Source: Chitinispirillaceae bacterium
GTDB taxonomy: Bacteria; Fibrobacterota; Chitinivibrionia; Chitinivibrionales; Chitinispirillaceae
Length of the DNA: 64,000 nt
NCBI GenBank assembly: GCA_016929415.1
Contig: JAFGIW010000226.1
Coordinates: 1-64,000, forward strand
Direction of reading: 5' to 3'
Shown here: one piece after another, positions 35,969 to 45,631 of the stretch
How positions within the stretch are numbered: position 1 is the stretch's first letter
Layout: each line of letters starts with the position of its first letter
Notes under the pieces: generated by a model
Databases searched by the model: none
Seen by the model: the letters and a program-made list of their open reading frames with translations, nothing else
Told to the model about the DNA's origin: nothing
Program-made: the position numbers and the translations under genes

Positions 35969-36942
35969 TGAACCGTTTGCACAAGCGGGGAAACGCCTAC
36001 AGCCTGGTTCAGATACTGCGGCTGCTCCGCCATGCGATTGATGAGGACAAACGGCCGTCTTTTTTCGATCGCGTGCGCATCCGTGCCGATTTGTCGTTTT
36101 CCGCGGCCGAGGGAGAAGTCTGTTCCGTTGAAAAATATACCGGGAAGATTTCGACCGTGGAATTTCTCGTTACCTCGACATTGCTTGAATTATACGGTAC
36201 CGGTTCCCCGCTTCCTCTGTTCTATACGCAGGAACTCATCCGCGAACAGAATCACGGCAGCTCCATCAGTCGTGAATTTTTCGATATAATCAACAGTCTC
36301 ATCTACGAATCCTATTTTTATCTCTGGCAGAAATGCTCCCTTGCGGTTTCTCTGTTCGAAGCGCCGAATAAAGATTTGTGGGAACGGTTGTTCTGTTTCT
36401 GCGGATTGGGAAGCGATTCGTTAAAGAAGAAATATTCCGTTCCCGGTCGATTCATTGCATTTTCCGCACTTGCCTCCCGCCCGGTAAAAACCGCGGAAGG
36501 GCTGCGTGCTATGCTCGCGGAACTCACCTCCGCCGTTGATATAAGCGTCGAGCAGTGTCTTATTCGAAAGGCATCGATTCCGCTGGATCAGCGATGCGCT
36601 ATCGGCGAACAGGGCAACATCCTTGGTGAATCGATCTACCTCGGCAACAGTCTGCGGGACAGGATGAACGCGATACGGATTCATATCGGCCCCCTGATGA
36701 TCGATGCACTGCGGGAATATCTGCCGGATGGAAAGATCCTCGAACTATTCGGCGAGGTCATTCGTTTTTACATCGACCGGCTGATAATCTGGGATTACAA
36801 AATAGGCATTTATACCTCGACAATGAAAACAATTCAACCCGGCAACCGTACATCGGCATTGCTCGGGTGGAATACATGGCTGTTTTCCGGTAAACTGAAG
36901 CGGGATGTCGTTTATACGACAATCAAGCCGAAAAGCGTATAA
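35932..36942 (+). CDS. tssG: T6SS baseplate protein TssG
   Basis: The 336-residue product starts in the last 37 bp of tssF. It shows the TssG pattern: YSLVQILRLLRHAI near the start, KISTVEFLVTSTLLELYGTGSPLPLFYTQELI, FFDIINSLIYESYFYLWQKC, and a conserved C-terminal region (LGNSLRDRMNAIRIHIGPL). TssG is the second wedge component. It is the last core T6SS gene in this run; TssA, TssB, TssC, Hcp and ClpV are not found in the window. Confidence 0.92.
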   Translation: MASANRGEISALVNRLHKRGNAYSLVQILRLLRHAIDEDKRPSFFDRVRIRADLSFSAAEGEVCSVEKYTGKISTVEFLVTSTLLELYGTGSPLPLFYTQELIREQNHGSSISREFFDIINSLIYESYFYLWQKCSLAVSLFEAPNKDLWERLFCFCGLGSDSLKKKYSVPGRFIAFSALASRPVKTAEGLRAMLAELTSAVDISVEQCLIRKASIPLDQRCAIGEQGNILGESIYLGNSLRDRMNAIRIHIGPLMIDALREYLPDGKILELFGEVIRFYIDRLIIWDYKIGIYTSTMKTIQPGNRTSALLGWNTWLFSGKLKRDVVYTTIKPKSV

Positions 36943-37034
36943 ATCCAATAATTATTATCGGGTGAAGCTGATCGCGCGGCCAAACGACCGGCTTCTATCT
37001 GGTCAACGGCAACGGAACCGACGCTTCTCCGCGG

Positions 37035-37598
37035 TCACTCTTTTTCCGGAAGGGCCTTTCCGGGAACGGTAGTTTTCTCGTAGCGCAATCTTTTCCCGTC
37101 AATGTAGAGAATGCCGATATTCTCAATAAGGGGCGTTTGCGTACGGACATACTTCAGTCCTCGGTACGAAACAGTGTCGGATATCAGTTCAAAAGCATAT
37201 CCCGTGCGGTACGAGAGTCTGAAGTCGGCTTCGAAATCATTGTCGAAGTCCGCCCGCAGCACCTTGCCGTTTTCCAGGACTTCAGTAATCAAACACTTTG
37301 TCGTGTCTTTGAGAAAAAGGTACTCTGCCGGTATCGAATCGGAGCGTTTCGCTTCAGAGGAGTCGTCGGTGACCGGCCGTGGCGTCGAATCGATCCTATG
37401 GAACATCGTCGGCTCATTGTTGCCGACGCTGCCGTCGGCATGGATGTTTATTGACTTAAAATAACATTGCGCCTGTTTGATGACATGTTCATTCAGCCCG
37501 TATCCGCTGATAATATCGGGAGTAAGCTTTATCAGCGATGGGGTGCTGCACGAAAACAGGACGAGACAAGTTATCAGAATCGCACGGGTATGTTTCAT
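37035..37598 (-). CDS. Putative lipoprotein inside the T6SS locus
   Basis: The 187-residue product has a lipoprotein signal (MKHTRAILITCLVLFSC, lipid Cys at 17). The mature part reads as mixed beta structure with LEKGKVLRADFDNDFEADFRLSYRTGY-like and YIDGKRLRYEKTTV segments. No family was recognised. It lies on the opposite strand between tssG and vgrG. A T6SS immunity lipoprotein is one possibility from position only, but no toxin was found to match it. Confidence 0.65.
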   Translation of the reverse strand: MKHTRAILITCLVLFSCSTPSLIKLTPDIISGYGLNEHVIKQAQCYFKSINIHADGSVGNNEPTMFHRIDSTPRPVTDDSSEAKRSDSIPAEYLFLKDTTKCLITEVLENGKVLRADFDNDFEADFRLSYRTGYAFELISDTVSYRGLKYVRTQTPLIENIGILYIDGKRLRYEKTTVPGKALPEKE

Positions 37599-37799
37599 AG
37601 TTTATTGTCCCGGATAAAAAATACTTTCTTCCGCTTTCCGCCGCGCCGGTTTTTAACGCCGGGTCAAACACGGCTGCATGGGTAGCCGGAAATAAAATTT
37701 AAAACCCCATATCGTATTTCCCGGAACAACTCACGAATTATATTCAAGATATCCGGTTTTCTGGGCAGCCGGACATTCTTCAACGGGAGGTATACGCCC

Positions 37800-40574
37800 A
37801 TGGCTAAATACATGCCCGAAAAACGTTTCTCGTTTACATCCAGTGCAGCCTCATTGAATGAAGAGACTTTCGGAGTGGTGCAGTTTACCGGTGTGGAGGG
37901 AATCTCTCTTCCCTATGAATTCGACATCATGCTGGTATCCGATAATCCGGACATCGATCTCGATGAAATCATGGCAGTGCCGGCCAAGTTCACCATTCAC
38001 CGTACCGACGGCGGCGACGTTGATTTTCACGGCATTCTGGATTCCTTCGAGCAACTGCATAAATACGACGAGTACATTTTTTATCGCGCCCGTCTGGTAC
38101 CCCGGTTATGGTGGCTCTCCATTACCCATCACAACCAGGTCTGCCTGCAAAAAACCGTCCCGCAGATAATCGAACTGGCATTGAAAGACAGCGGCCTGTC
38201 GACACTGGATTTTGAGTTCAAATTACGGGGCGACTATCCATCGGTGGAGTATGTCTGCCAGTACAACGAGAGCCATTTCAATTTCATCTCCCGGTGGCTG
38301 GAACGCGAAGGTATGTACTACTATTTCGACCAGAAAGGGCCGTTCGAAAAAATCATCGTTACCGACACGTATATCGCCCATACCGACCTGCCGGATGTCC
38401 ACTATGCGCCGCCGGCCGGACTTCTCGAGGCGGAACGCACCGAGGTGGTAAACTCCTTCATCTGCAGGCAACGGCAATTGCCGCGGAAAATCCATCTCAA
38501 AGATTACAATTACGAGCGCCCGTCGCTTGGTATCAGCGGTTCCGCGGACGTTGACGCGCAGGGGCGCGGAACGGACTATATCTACGGTGAATATTTCCCC
38601 ACCTCCGAGGAGGGCAACCGCCTTGCCGCGCTGCGAGCGGAAACCCTCAACTGCCGAAAACGCGAGTTCATCGGCGAAAGCACCGTACCGTTTCTGGAAC
38701 CCGGCTATACCTTCACGCTCCATAACCACTACCGTGAAAGCTTCAACGGGAAGTATCTGGTGGAGAGCGTCTCCCATGAGGGAAATCAGGTAGGGTATCT
38801 CCTGCCCGAAATTTCGGAAGGGCTCGCGGGATACAAAAACACGGTCTATTATCGCAACAGTTTTACCGCGATTCCCGCGCACATACAGTTCCGTTCCGAA
38901 CGTAAAGCAATCAAACCGCACATTTCCGGTGCACTGCACGCGGTCATCGACGCAGAGGGAAGCGGACAGTACGCCGAACTGGACAACCAGGGCCGCTACA
39001 GGGTCCGCCTCCCCTTCGACGAAAGCGACGACCATAAGGCGGGGAAGGCTTCCACTTACCTGCGCATGATGCAGCCCTACGCAAACCGCAGCGGCGGCAT
39101 GCAGTTTCCGCTGACCAAAGGAACCGAGGTCCTCCTCACCTTCATCGACGGCGATCCCGACCGGCCGGTCATCGCGGGGGCCGTGGCAAACCCGGAAACC
39201 CCGAGCCCGGTCAATGCAAAGAATCAGACGGAGTCGGTTATACAGACCGGGGGGAATAATAAGATTAGAATAGAAGACAAGAAGGGGAAAGAGCGGATAA
39301 TTATGGAGAGCCCGACGGCGAGTTCGTGGGTGAGGATCGGGGCGCCGAATGATCCTGTCCAAGAGCCGAATGATCCTGTCCAAGGTTTGGAATCGAGTGC
39401 CGGTATTAAAATAAGCACAACAGATGAAATTGAATTAGAAGCGGGGCAGGGCCGTGATCTTACAAAGAATTCTGAACCAGATGAGGAGTATAATTCCATT
39501 AATTCTGATGACGATCAGATGCGCTGGTTTGGAAGACAGGCGATAGATGAAGGTCTGATGGATGCGTATGGTGTTATACCTAATAATAACGAATATTTAC
39601 CTAATCTCGATACTCAATATTCGCATCAGGGTAAAACAGATTTTTGGACACCTTCTCCCGTGAATATGGCTAGAATAAAGAACACCGTTTCCGAGAAAAA
39701 TTCTGCACCCAGGTATTATTCCTATTGGGACGACAAGCTTTCTAAAAGACAAAGATATGATATGAATAGCACTCCCTCTTCCTGGAAGTATTCCCCTGTT
39801 ATTAGACGGAAAGAGAAAGTTTCGGGCAGCTATAAAGAAAATATTGAAGGAGATATGCTAACTGTGGTGGAAGGGGCCTGGGATTGCACGATCAAAGGGC
39901 ATCTGTACAACACCACCTATGGCAATGTACACTCCGATTACTATCAGAACAATTCGGAATATTATTATGGCGATGTACTGGATGTTTACGGCCAGCCTTC
40001 CACTGACGGAACCGGTGATGTCAGCGTAACAGAAGTAGCTTACGGGCCGAAGTACGAATGGCACTTTGGGGATAAGGTAGAAGCTCTGAAAGGTACATTG
40101 TATGAATATCATGAAGGCGGTAAGGAATCCATGATCAAGAGCTCGGATGGTAAGGTTATACTTCATGAGACCTTTTCAGACGTAAGAGATGTTACAGTAG
40201 AGTATGGGGACCCTTCAGATAATGTAACCGTAGTAGAAACCTTTTGGGGAAGTAAGCAGTCACGCTGCATGGGGGCTGAGAGCTGTATGACTTTAGGCAA
40301 TAAAAATGATTTTTACCTTGGGCCTTTGAAGGATGATACTATGGTGGGAATAAGTATTAATACGTTTTTAGGAGGAGTTATGAATACCAACTTTATCTAT
40401 CAGATGAATAGTAACTTAGGTATTCAAATGGATTCATTGGTAGGTGGGAAAATTGAATATAATAATGCATTTCTTATGCAGAACAAAGCCTTAGAACTTA
40501 AGAAAGAAGGCCTAACTTTTAGGAATTGCTTAGGTGCCTTTTTCTCCTTTGGAAAAATGAAGTTTGAAGCTTAA
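37800..40574 (+). CDS. vgrG: T6SS spike protein VgrG (TssI)
   Basis: VgrG trimers cap the Hcp tube and carry effectors. The first about 480 residues have the gp27-like region (FSFTSSAASLNEETFGVVQFTGVEG, WLEREGMYYYFDQKG) and the gp5-like OB-fold (GRYRVRLPFD..., then RMMQPYANRSGGMQFPLTKGTEVLLTFIDGDPDRPVIAGAV). The remaining about 440 residues form a long extension with beta-rich repeats (KEKVSGSYKENIEGDMLTVVEG), encoded by more A/T-rich DNA. No toxin domain was recognised in it. GGGAGG nine bases before ATG supports the start. Confidence 0.94.
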   Translation: MAKYMPEKRFSFTSSAASLNEETFGVVQFTGVEGISLPYEFDIMLVSDNPDIDLDEIMAVPAKFTIHRTDGGDVDFHGILDSFEQLHKYDEYIFYRARLVPRLWWLSITHHNQVCLQKTVPQIIELALKDSGLSTLDFEFKLRGDYPSVEYVCQYNESHFNFISRWLEREGMYYYFDQKGPFEKIIVTDTYIAHTDLPDVHYAPPAGLLEAERTEVVNSFICRQRQLPRKIHLKDYNYERPSLGISGSADVDAQGRGTDYIYGEYFPTSEEGNRLAALRAETLNCRKREFIGESTVPFLEPGYTFTLHNHYRESFNGKYLVESVSHEGNQVGYLLPEISEGLAGYKNTVYYRNSFTAIPAHIQFRSERKAIKPHISGALHAVIDAEGSGQYAELDNQGRYRVRLPFDESDDHKAGKASTYLRMMQPYANRSGGMQFPLTKGTEVLLTFIDGDPDRPVIAGAVANPETPSPVNAKNQTESVIQTGGNNKIRIEDKKGKERIIMESPTASSWVRIGAPNDPVQEPNDPVQGLESSAGIKISTTDEIELEAGQGRDLTKNSEPDEEYNSINSDDDQMRWFGRQAIDEGLMDAYGVIPNNNEYLPNLDTQYSHQGKTDFWTPSPVNMARIKNTVSEKNSAPRYYSYWDDKLSKRQRYDMNSTPSSWKYSPVIRRKEKVSGSYKENIEGDMLTVVEGAWDCTIKGHLYNTTYGNVHSDYYQNNSEYYYGDVLDVYGQPSTDGTGDVSVTEVAYGPKYEWHFGDKVEALKGTLYEYHEGGKESMIKSSDGKVILHETFSDVRDVTVEYGDPSDNVTVVETFWGSKQSRCMGAESCMTLGNKNDFYLGPLKDDTMVGISINTFLGGVMNTNFIYQMNSNLGIQMDSLVGGKIEYNNAFLMQNKALELKKEGLTFRNCLGAFFSFGKMKFEA
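39344..39385 (+). repeat. 21-bp tandem duplication within vgrG
   Basis: Two adjacent copies of a 21-bp unit (39344-39364 and 39365-39385) differ at one position and add a duplicated NDPVQ heptad. The repeat lies just inside the A/T-rich extension, after the conserved VgrG core. Confidence 0.9.
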
Positions 40575-40615
40575 ATGAGAAATTTTCTTAAATTATTAGG
40601 AATTAGTAAGTATTA

Positions 40616-43450
40616 ATGAAAATTTTCCGCCCTCTCCAACTCAGCTTCTCCCACCGTGTTCTGGAACAGAACCGCAAGTTCCATTTCATCGCCTCGGCAA
40701 CACTCGGTATCAACCTCCGGACCGGTGAATCTCTCCTGGAATTTGAGCAGTTTAGAGATGCTTTCGAGTGTATGGGAGAGAAACCAATACCGGACACTTG
40801 CATGCCCAAGCCCTGCGGCGAATATCTGGTATCAGGCAACTATTTCTCTCCAGGGCAGAAAGCGGTAACCGGCGGCGAGGTAAAAATAAAAGTGGGTAAA
40901 AAGGAAAAGAGCCTGTATGTGTTCGGCCCGCGTAAATGGCAGCATGGAGCGCCTTGCACACCGGAGCCGATTGCTTCAATGCCCATTGATTATACAAATG
41001 CCTTTGGTGGGCAGAAATATAAGAAAAATCCCGACGGCCTTGGCTATAAGGACGGCCTGTTACCCTGCATTGAGGATGCAAAGAAGCTTATAACCTCACC
41101 TGACGACAGACCTGAGCCTGCCGGTTTTTCTCCCCTTGACCCCTCATGGCCGCAGCGGATGCGATTCCAGCCCACGTACGACGGCTCCTATCGTGAAAAA
41201 TATTTCCCCGGTTATCCTCCCGATTTCGACTGGCACTATTTTCTCTGCGCGCCGCGGGACCAGCGGATCGACGGATTCTTCAAGGGGGACGAGCCGTATG
41301 AGCTTTACAATATGCATCCGGAGCTGCCGGTGATCAAGGGGGCGCTTCCGGGGCTGTACGCCCGTTGTTTCATCAGACATACGCTTAACGGCACGGAGCC
41401 CGAATTCTCCGAGCTTCCCCTGAACCTTGATACGATCTGGTTTTTCCCGGAGAAGCTGCTTGCCCTGCTTATCTGGCGCGGTGGTATCGAAGTTGCCGAC
41501 GACGAGGCGCTGCAGATAAGCCATGTGCTGCTGGCTTACGAAGACCGCGGCCATCAACCGCGCTCTCAGGAGCACTATCGGGAGGCGCTCGACAAACGGA
41601 TGACCGGCGACAATCCCCTTCTAAACAATTTCAATACTGAAGACCTGATTCCCGTCGGAGCCAAATGCGCCATGGAGCTTCTGCAGGAAATGGCTTTATC
41701 AGATTCGGAAAAGAGCGAGTTTTCAAAAAACATGGAAGCCAAGGCCGAATCGATTAAAAAGGCAGCGGATGAGAAAATAGAGGAAGCAATTCAGCAGGCG
41801 GAAAAGCAGATGGAGGATACGGGCACTCCTGACGAAGAGAAAGTAAAACTGAGAAAGATGATACAGGAGCGGCTGGAGCCAAAACCGGATCCTGATGTTG
41901 AAGCCTTGAACCAAAAGCTTGAATCCATTCTACCGGGGATTACTGCGGGTGATCCTAAAAAAATCGAGCTTAAAAACTTCTCCTTTGATAAGATAGACCG
42001 GATCACGGATGCGGTGGGAGAATTGACCGACAAAAAGGAGAAGAAGGCACGGGCGCAGGTAAAGGAGCAGCTGGAAAAGGTACTGGAGGGTATGACAGAC
42101 GCGCCTGAGGAGACAAGGGCAAAGCTCAAGGAGACCGTGAAAATGATAAAGGCAGGAGAGACGCCTAAAGCGCCTTTGCCTCGTCTGGACATTGAAGGAA
42201 TAATCAGCCAATTGTCCCTGAGCTCCCCCCAACTCATGGGGGCAATGCAGCACGTTGCGGGTATGAAACATGCGGAAGGTGAAAGCGAGCAGACTGAGAG
42301 CATGGAGAAGCAGATCAATGAGACCATGGATATAAATGTTCGGGAGATTGAAGATAAGCTGCACCAGGCCAAGGAGGGTTTCAAGGATGCCTATACCATG
42401 GGCGCGCATTTCATGGAGCATGGCCTTTCGCCGCATAAAGAACCTGTTGAGACGGTTGCCAGACACCTGCTGAAATCCATTTCTGACGGGCAGGATGTTT
42501 CCGGCGGAGACTGGGCCTGCATCGATCTCAGCGGACGGAATCTGGATGGAATTGACCTTAGCGGCGCATACCTCGAACAGGTTAATTTCAAAGGCGCAAG
42601 CCTTAAAGGGGCAAATTTAAATAAGGCGATCATGGCCCGGGCAAACCTTGAAGATGCCGACCTTTCCGGCGCAAATCTTGAAGGCGCCAATGTGGGCGGG
42701 GTACATGCCCTGAGGGCAAACTTCACCGGCGCGAATATGAAATCGGCAAAGCTGTCAAAAGGCGATTTTACCGATGCTGATTTCACCCGAAGCGAGCTGG
42801 AGGAGGCAGAGTCTCTGGAGATAATCGTCACCGGTGCAACCTTTGCAGAAGCCCATATGCCGGGCATGAAATTTATTGAGTCTGAAATTCAGGGAGTAAA
42901 ATTTCCAAAAGCTGATCTGAATACATCGGTTTTTTACGATTGCGCCATTACCGATATTGATTTTACTGAGGCAATCATGACCAGCTGTGTGTTTGCCGAT
43001 GCACGGCTGAAAAATGTTCGTTTTAATAATGCGGACCTTACTCAGGCGTGTTTCGCCGCGACCGACCCGGGAAAAACCTCGATGGAAAAAGTCCGTTTTG
43101 TCGAAGCCTGTCTGAATAAGGCGAATTTTCAGGGCATGGCAATGCGGAAAACGGATTTCTCCGGTGCATCAATGGAGAATGCCAATTTTGCCGGTGCCGA
43201 TATGACCGGTGCGCGGCTGACAGGGGCCCAGGCTAAAAATGCCCAGTTTAGAAAGGCCCAACTGGTTGGAGCACGGTTGGATCGGATAAATTTAATGGAG
43301 GGCTCTTGTGCAAAGGCGAACCTTGCCGATGCATCCTTTGCAGGGGCCAACCTCTATTGTGTTGATTTTTTAAGATCCAATATCAATAATACCGATTTCA
43401 GTACGAGTAATCTCGATGGAACGTTAATTGAAGAGTGGCGGCCGAAATGA
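40616..43450 (+). CDS. DUF2169 T6SS adaptor with C-terminal pentapeptide repeats
   Basis: The 944-residue protein begins with a DUF2169 domain (about residues 1-340: PLQLSFSHRVLEQNRKFHFIASATLGIN, FVFGPRKW-type core, LPVIKGALPGLYARCFIRH). DUF2169 proteins act as adaptors or chaperones for T6SS cargo on VgrG spikes. Residues about 360-620 are a charged, probably coiled-coil linker. From about residue 635 pentapeptide repeats of A(D/N)LxG type run to the end (GANLNKAIMARANLEDADLSGANLEG). It starts 42 bp after vgrG and overlaps the next pentapeptide gene by 4 bp. Confidence 0.88.
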   Translation: MKIFRPLQLSFSHRVLEQNRKFHFIASATLGINLRTGESLLEFEQFRDAFECMGEKPIPDTCMPKPCGEYLVSGNYFSPGQKAVTGGEVKIKVGKKEKSLYVFGPRKWQHGAPCTPEPIASMPIDYTNAFGGQKYKKNPDGLGYKDGLLPCIEDAKKLITSPDDRPEPAGFSPLDPSWPQRMRFQPTYDGSYREKYFPGYPPDFDWHYFLCAPRDQRIDGFFKGDEPYELYNMHPELPVIKGALPGLYARCFIRHTLNGTEPEFSELPLNLDTIWFFPEKLLALLIWRGGIEVADDEALQISHVLLAYEDRGHQPRSQEHYREALDKRMTGDNPLLNNFNTEDLIPVGAKCAMELLQEMALSDSEKSEFSKNMEAKAESIKKAADEKIEEAIQQAEKQMEDTGTPDEEKVKLRKMIQERLEPKPDPDVEALNQKLESILPGITAGDPKKIELKNFSFDKIDRITDAVGELTDKKEKKARAQVKEQLEKVLEGMTDAPEETRAKLKETVKMIKAGETPKAPLPRLDIEGIISQLSLSSPQLMGAMQHVAGMKHAEGESEQTESMEKQINETMDINVREIEDKLHQAKEGFKDAYTMGAHFMEHGLSPHKEPVETVARHLLKSISDGQDVSGGDWACIDLSGRNLDGIDLSGAYLEQVNFKGASLKGANLNKAIMARANLEDADLSGANLEGANVGGVHALRANFTGANMKSAKLSKGDFTDADFTRSELEEAESLEIIVTGATFAEAHMPGMKFIESEIQGVKFPKADLNTSVFYDCAITDIDFTEAIMTSCVFADARLKNVRFNNADLTQACFAATDPGKTSMEKVRFVEACLNKANFQGMAMRKTDFSGASMENANFAGADMTGARLTGAQAKNAQFRKAQLVGARLDRINLMEGSCAKANLADASFAGANLYCVDFLRSNINNTDFSTSNLDGTLIEEWRPK

Positions 43451-44499
43451 CCGGTAAAGAACTTTCAAAACTGGTAAAATCAGGAGAGGTTTTCAATGGG
43501 GATGACTTTTCCGGCATGGATTTCCGGGAAGTCAACCTCTCGGGCGGCATCTTTATCGAAGTCTGCTTCGATAACTGCGATTTCAGCGGCGCCGACCTTC
43601 GCGAGGCCACCTTTAACGAGTGCAGCTTCAAAAACGCGAAGTTTACCGGGAGCGAGTTGAAAGAGGCCAACCTGATAAAGGGCGATTTCACCGGCGCCGG
43701 GTTTGCGGAAGCAAAGATTGATTTCACCAAGTTCATAGAATCCAACCTGACGAAAACCGTTTTCACCGGCGCAAACATGGAAATGGGTGTTTTTACCCAG
43801 TCACAGTTGGCTGAGGCGGACTTTACCGGCACGATTCTCTCAACGACGGTGTTTGCCGAGTGCGATATGCGGGGGGCAGTTTTTTCAAACGCCACGATGA
43901 ATAAAACCATTTTCTTTGAGTCCACATTTGATAATAATCTTTTTAACAATGCAACAATCACGTTGAGCTACTTCCATAAAGCCGCGTTGAAAAAGGTTGA
44001 TTTCAGCCACATGGACCTTACCCGGTGCCAGTTTTCGTCATGCGATCTCAGTGAGTGCGATTTCACTGAATCACAGCTTAAACAGGGCGGTTTCATGCAG
44101 GCGATTCTGGAAAAATCACTTTTTGACAACGCCTCTCTCGAGATGGCAAATTTCTATGAAGCCAATCTGCAGGGCGTCAGTATGCTGAAGGCGAACCTGA
44201 AACAGGCAAGCATGCAGAAGGCGAAACTTACCGGAACAAACCTCTCATCGGCGAACCTGGATATGGCCCAGCTTTCCGAGGCATTTGCGCAGGGATCAAA
44301 TTTCTCAGGCGCGAATATGCCCTATGCGAACCTGTCCCATGCTGAAATTAAAGACGCTGATCTTTCAGACGCACAGTTGTTTCAGGCAAACCTGCATGAG
44401 GTAAAAACGGAAAAAACCAAATGGGGCGGCTCAACAAAAGCACTTGCAAAAGGCAATGATAAAAAACGATTAAAAGCGGAACAATGGGGGAAAACATGA
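43447..44499 (+). CDS. Pentapeptide-repeat protein
   Basis: From ATG 43447 (ATGA overlap with the DUF2169 gene) the product has 350 residues, almost all pentapeptide repeats (for example GADLREATFNECSFKNAKFTG and GANMPYANLSHAEIKDADLS). It should fold as a right-handed quadrilateral beta-helix. A small pentapeptide protein between DUF2169 and DUF3540 genes is a recurrent T6SS arrangement, so it likely shapes or bridges the spike tip. A GTG at 43435 would also open the frame, but the overlap start is more natural. The end overlaps the DUF3540 ORF. Confidence 0.88.
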   Translation: MTGKELSKLVKSGEVFNGDDFSGMDFREVNLSGGIFIEVCFDNCDFSGADLREATFNECSFKNAKFTGSELKEANLIKGDFTGAGFAEAKIDFTKFIESNLTKTVFTGANMEMGVFTQSQLAEADFTGTILSTTVFAECDMRGAVFSNATMNKTIFFESTFDNNLFNNATITLSYFHKAALKKVDFSHMDLTRCQFSSCDLSECDFTESQLKQGGFMQAILEKSLFDNASLEMANFYEANLQGVSMLKANLKQASMQKAKLTGTNLSSANLDMAQLSEAFAQGSNFSGANMPYANLSHAEIKDADLSDAQLFQANLHEVKTEKTKWGGSTKALAKGNDKKRLKAEQWGKT

Positions 44500-45158
44500 T
44501 GCATGAACCGACAGATACGAATGTAACGGCGGAGCCGGCGACGGCATCGGTACGTGAGGCCAGGATAGTATCTCTTTCCGGCAGGCAGGCGCTTGTCGAT
44601 ATACAGGGTACGATCGAGGAGGCGCGCATCGCGTTCAGTTGCCTGGTGCAGCCGCTGCCGGACGATATGGTGCTCTGTACGACAACGGAAAGCGGAATGC
44701 ATCATATACTCGGCATTATCGAACGTCCCGGAAGCCAGAACATGGCCCTTTCGTTTCCGGCTGATGCTACTATGGTAGCTGAAGAGGGATCGGTTGCTAT
44801 GGTTTCCGGTAAATCAGTAACCCTCGCCGCAGGAGATACCCTGACCTGTTTTTCTAATAAGGCGATACACAAGAGTCGGGAGGCAGTGGTTGACTATGAT
44901 GAACTTACCGCAAAAGGTACAAATCTGCAGGCGACTTATAAAACCGTACGTTTGATCAGTCAGATGATCACTACCATGGCCAGGCAGTGTATCGAAAAAA
45001 TGAAAAACTACATACGTCATACCGGGGAATACGATCAGGTCAAGGCCGGGAATATGAGCCGAAAAGTGGATGGTTTATATTCCATGGATTCAAGGCATAC
45101 GGTGATGATCAGTAAAAAAGACACGAAAATCGATGGTGAACGAATTCACATGGGTTAA
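44484..45158 (+). CDS. DUF3540 T6SS-associated protein
   Basis: The product has up to 224 residues (ATG 44484; ATG 44496 or 44499 also possible). It fits the DUF3540 pattern: an N-terminal beta domain (ARIVSLSGRQALVDIQGTIEEARIAFSCLVQPLPDDMVLCTTTESGMHHILGIIER, with landmarks FSCLVQP and GDxV/PDDMVL), a repetitive beta middle, and a helical end with TVRLISQMITTMARQCIEKM. The family occurs with VgrG, DUF2169 and PAAR-like proteins; its exact role is not settled. It lies between the pentapeptide protein and the PAAR-like gene. Confidence 0.8.
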   Translation: MGENMMHEPTDTNVTAEPATASVREARIVSLSGRQALVDIQGTIEEARIAFSCLVQPLPDDMVLCTTTESGMHHILGIIERPGSQNMALSFPADATMVAEEGSVAMVSGKSVTLAAGDTLTCFSNKAIHKSREAVVDYDELTAKGTNLQATYKTVRLISQMITTMARQCIEKMKNYIRHTGEYDQVKAGNMSRKVDGLYSMDSRHTVMISKKDTKIDGERIHMG

Positions 45159-45184
45159 TATAAAGGAAAAGAAGGGGTAGTATC

Positions 45185-45589
45185 ATGTTCGCTAATTGTT
45201 CATTAGGGGGTATGGACTTTGGTTTTCCGGACGTCTGTTTGACACCGACGCCGCCGGTGGGGCCTATTCCAATACCGTATCCGAACATTGCCCAGCTGCC
45301 GACCGCTCTCCCACCAAGTGCGTCGCTGAAACATCTGATTTCCATGATGCCTGCGCATAATTTAGGAACGACGATTCCCATGAGCATGGGGGACAACGCC
45401 GGTGTAGCCGGCGGCGTCGCCTCGGGAATGATGATGGGACCCGCGCGGAACACCATGGGCAGCACCAAAGTATTTACCGGAGGAATGCCTGCAACAAAAT
45501 GGCTCAGCCCCGCGATGCAGAATATGACCAACTGTCCGGCCGGTATGACCATGGTGCCATCGCAGTACAAAGTGATGATAATGTCGTGA
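45185..45589 (+). CDS. PAAR-like (DUF4150) spike-tip protein
   Basis: The 134-residue protein belongs to the PAAR-like DUF4150 group: MFANCSLGGMDFGFPDVCLTPTPPVGPIPIPYPNIAQ, then MSMGDNAGVAGGVASGMMMGPARNTMGSTKVFTGGMPATKWLSP with conserved TPxPxGPIPIPYPN as its landmark. PAAR-like proteins sharpen the VgrG spike and often carry a C-terminal toxin; this one ends after the tip domain, so it has no fused effector. It follows DUF3540 by 26 bp. Confidence 0.88.
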   Translation: MFANCSLGGMDFGFPDVCLTPTPPVGPIPIPYPNIAQLPTALPPSASLKHLISMMPAHNLGTTIPMSMGDNAGVAGGVASGMMMGPARNTMGSTKVFTGGMPATKWLSPAMQNMTNCPAGMTMVPSQYKVMIMS

Positions 45590-45631
45590 AACGATACGGA
45601 GAAAAGACCTGCATCAACTGGAGGGAATACT

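Noticed and set aside
38223-39383. Long antisense ORF of 386 codons
   Set aside because: It lies entirely within vgrG on the other strand; its sequence has no family features and follows codon bias of the sense gene.
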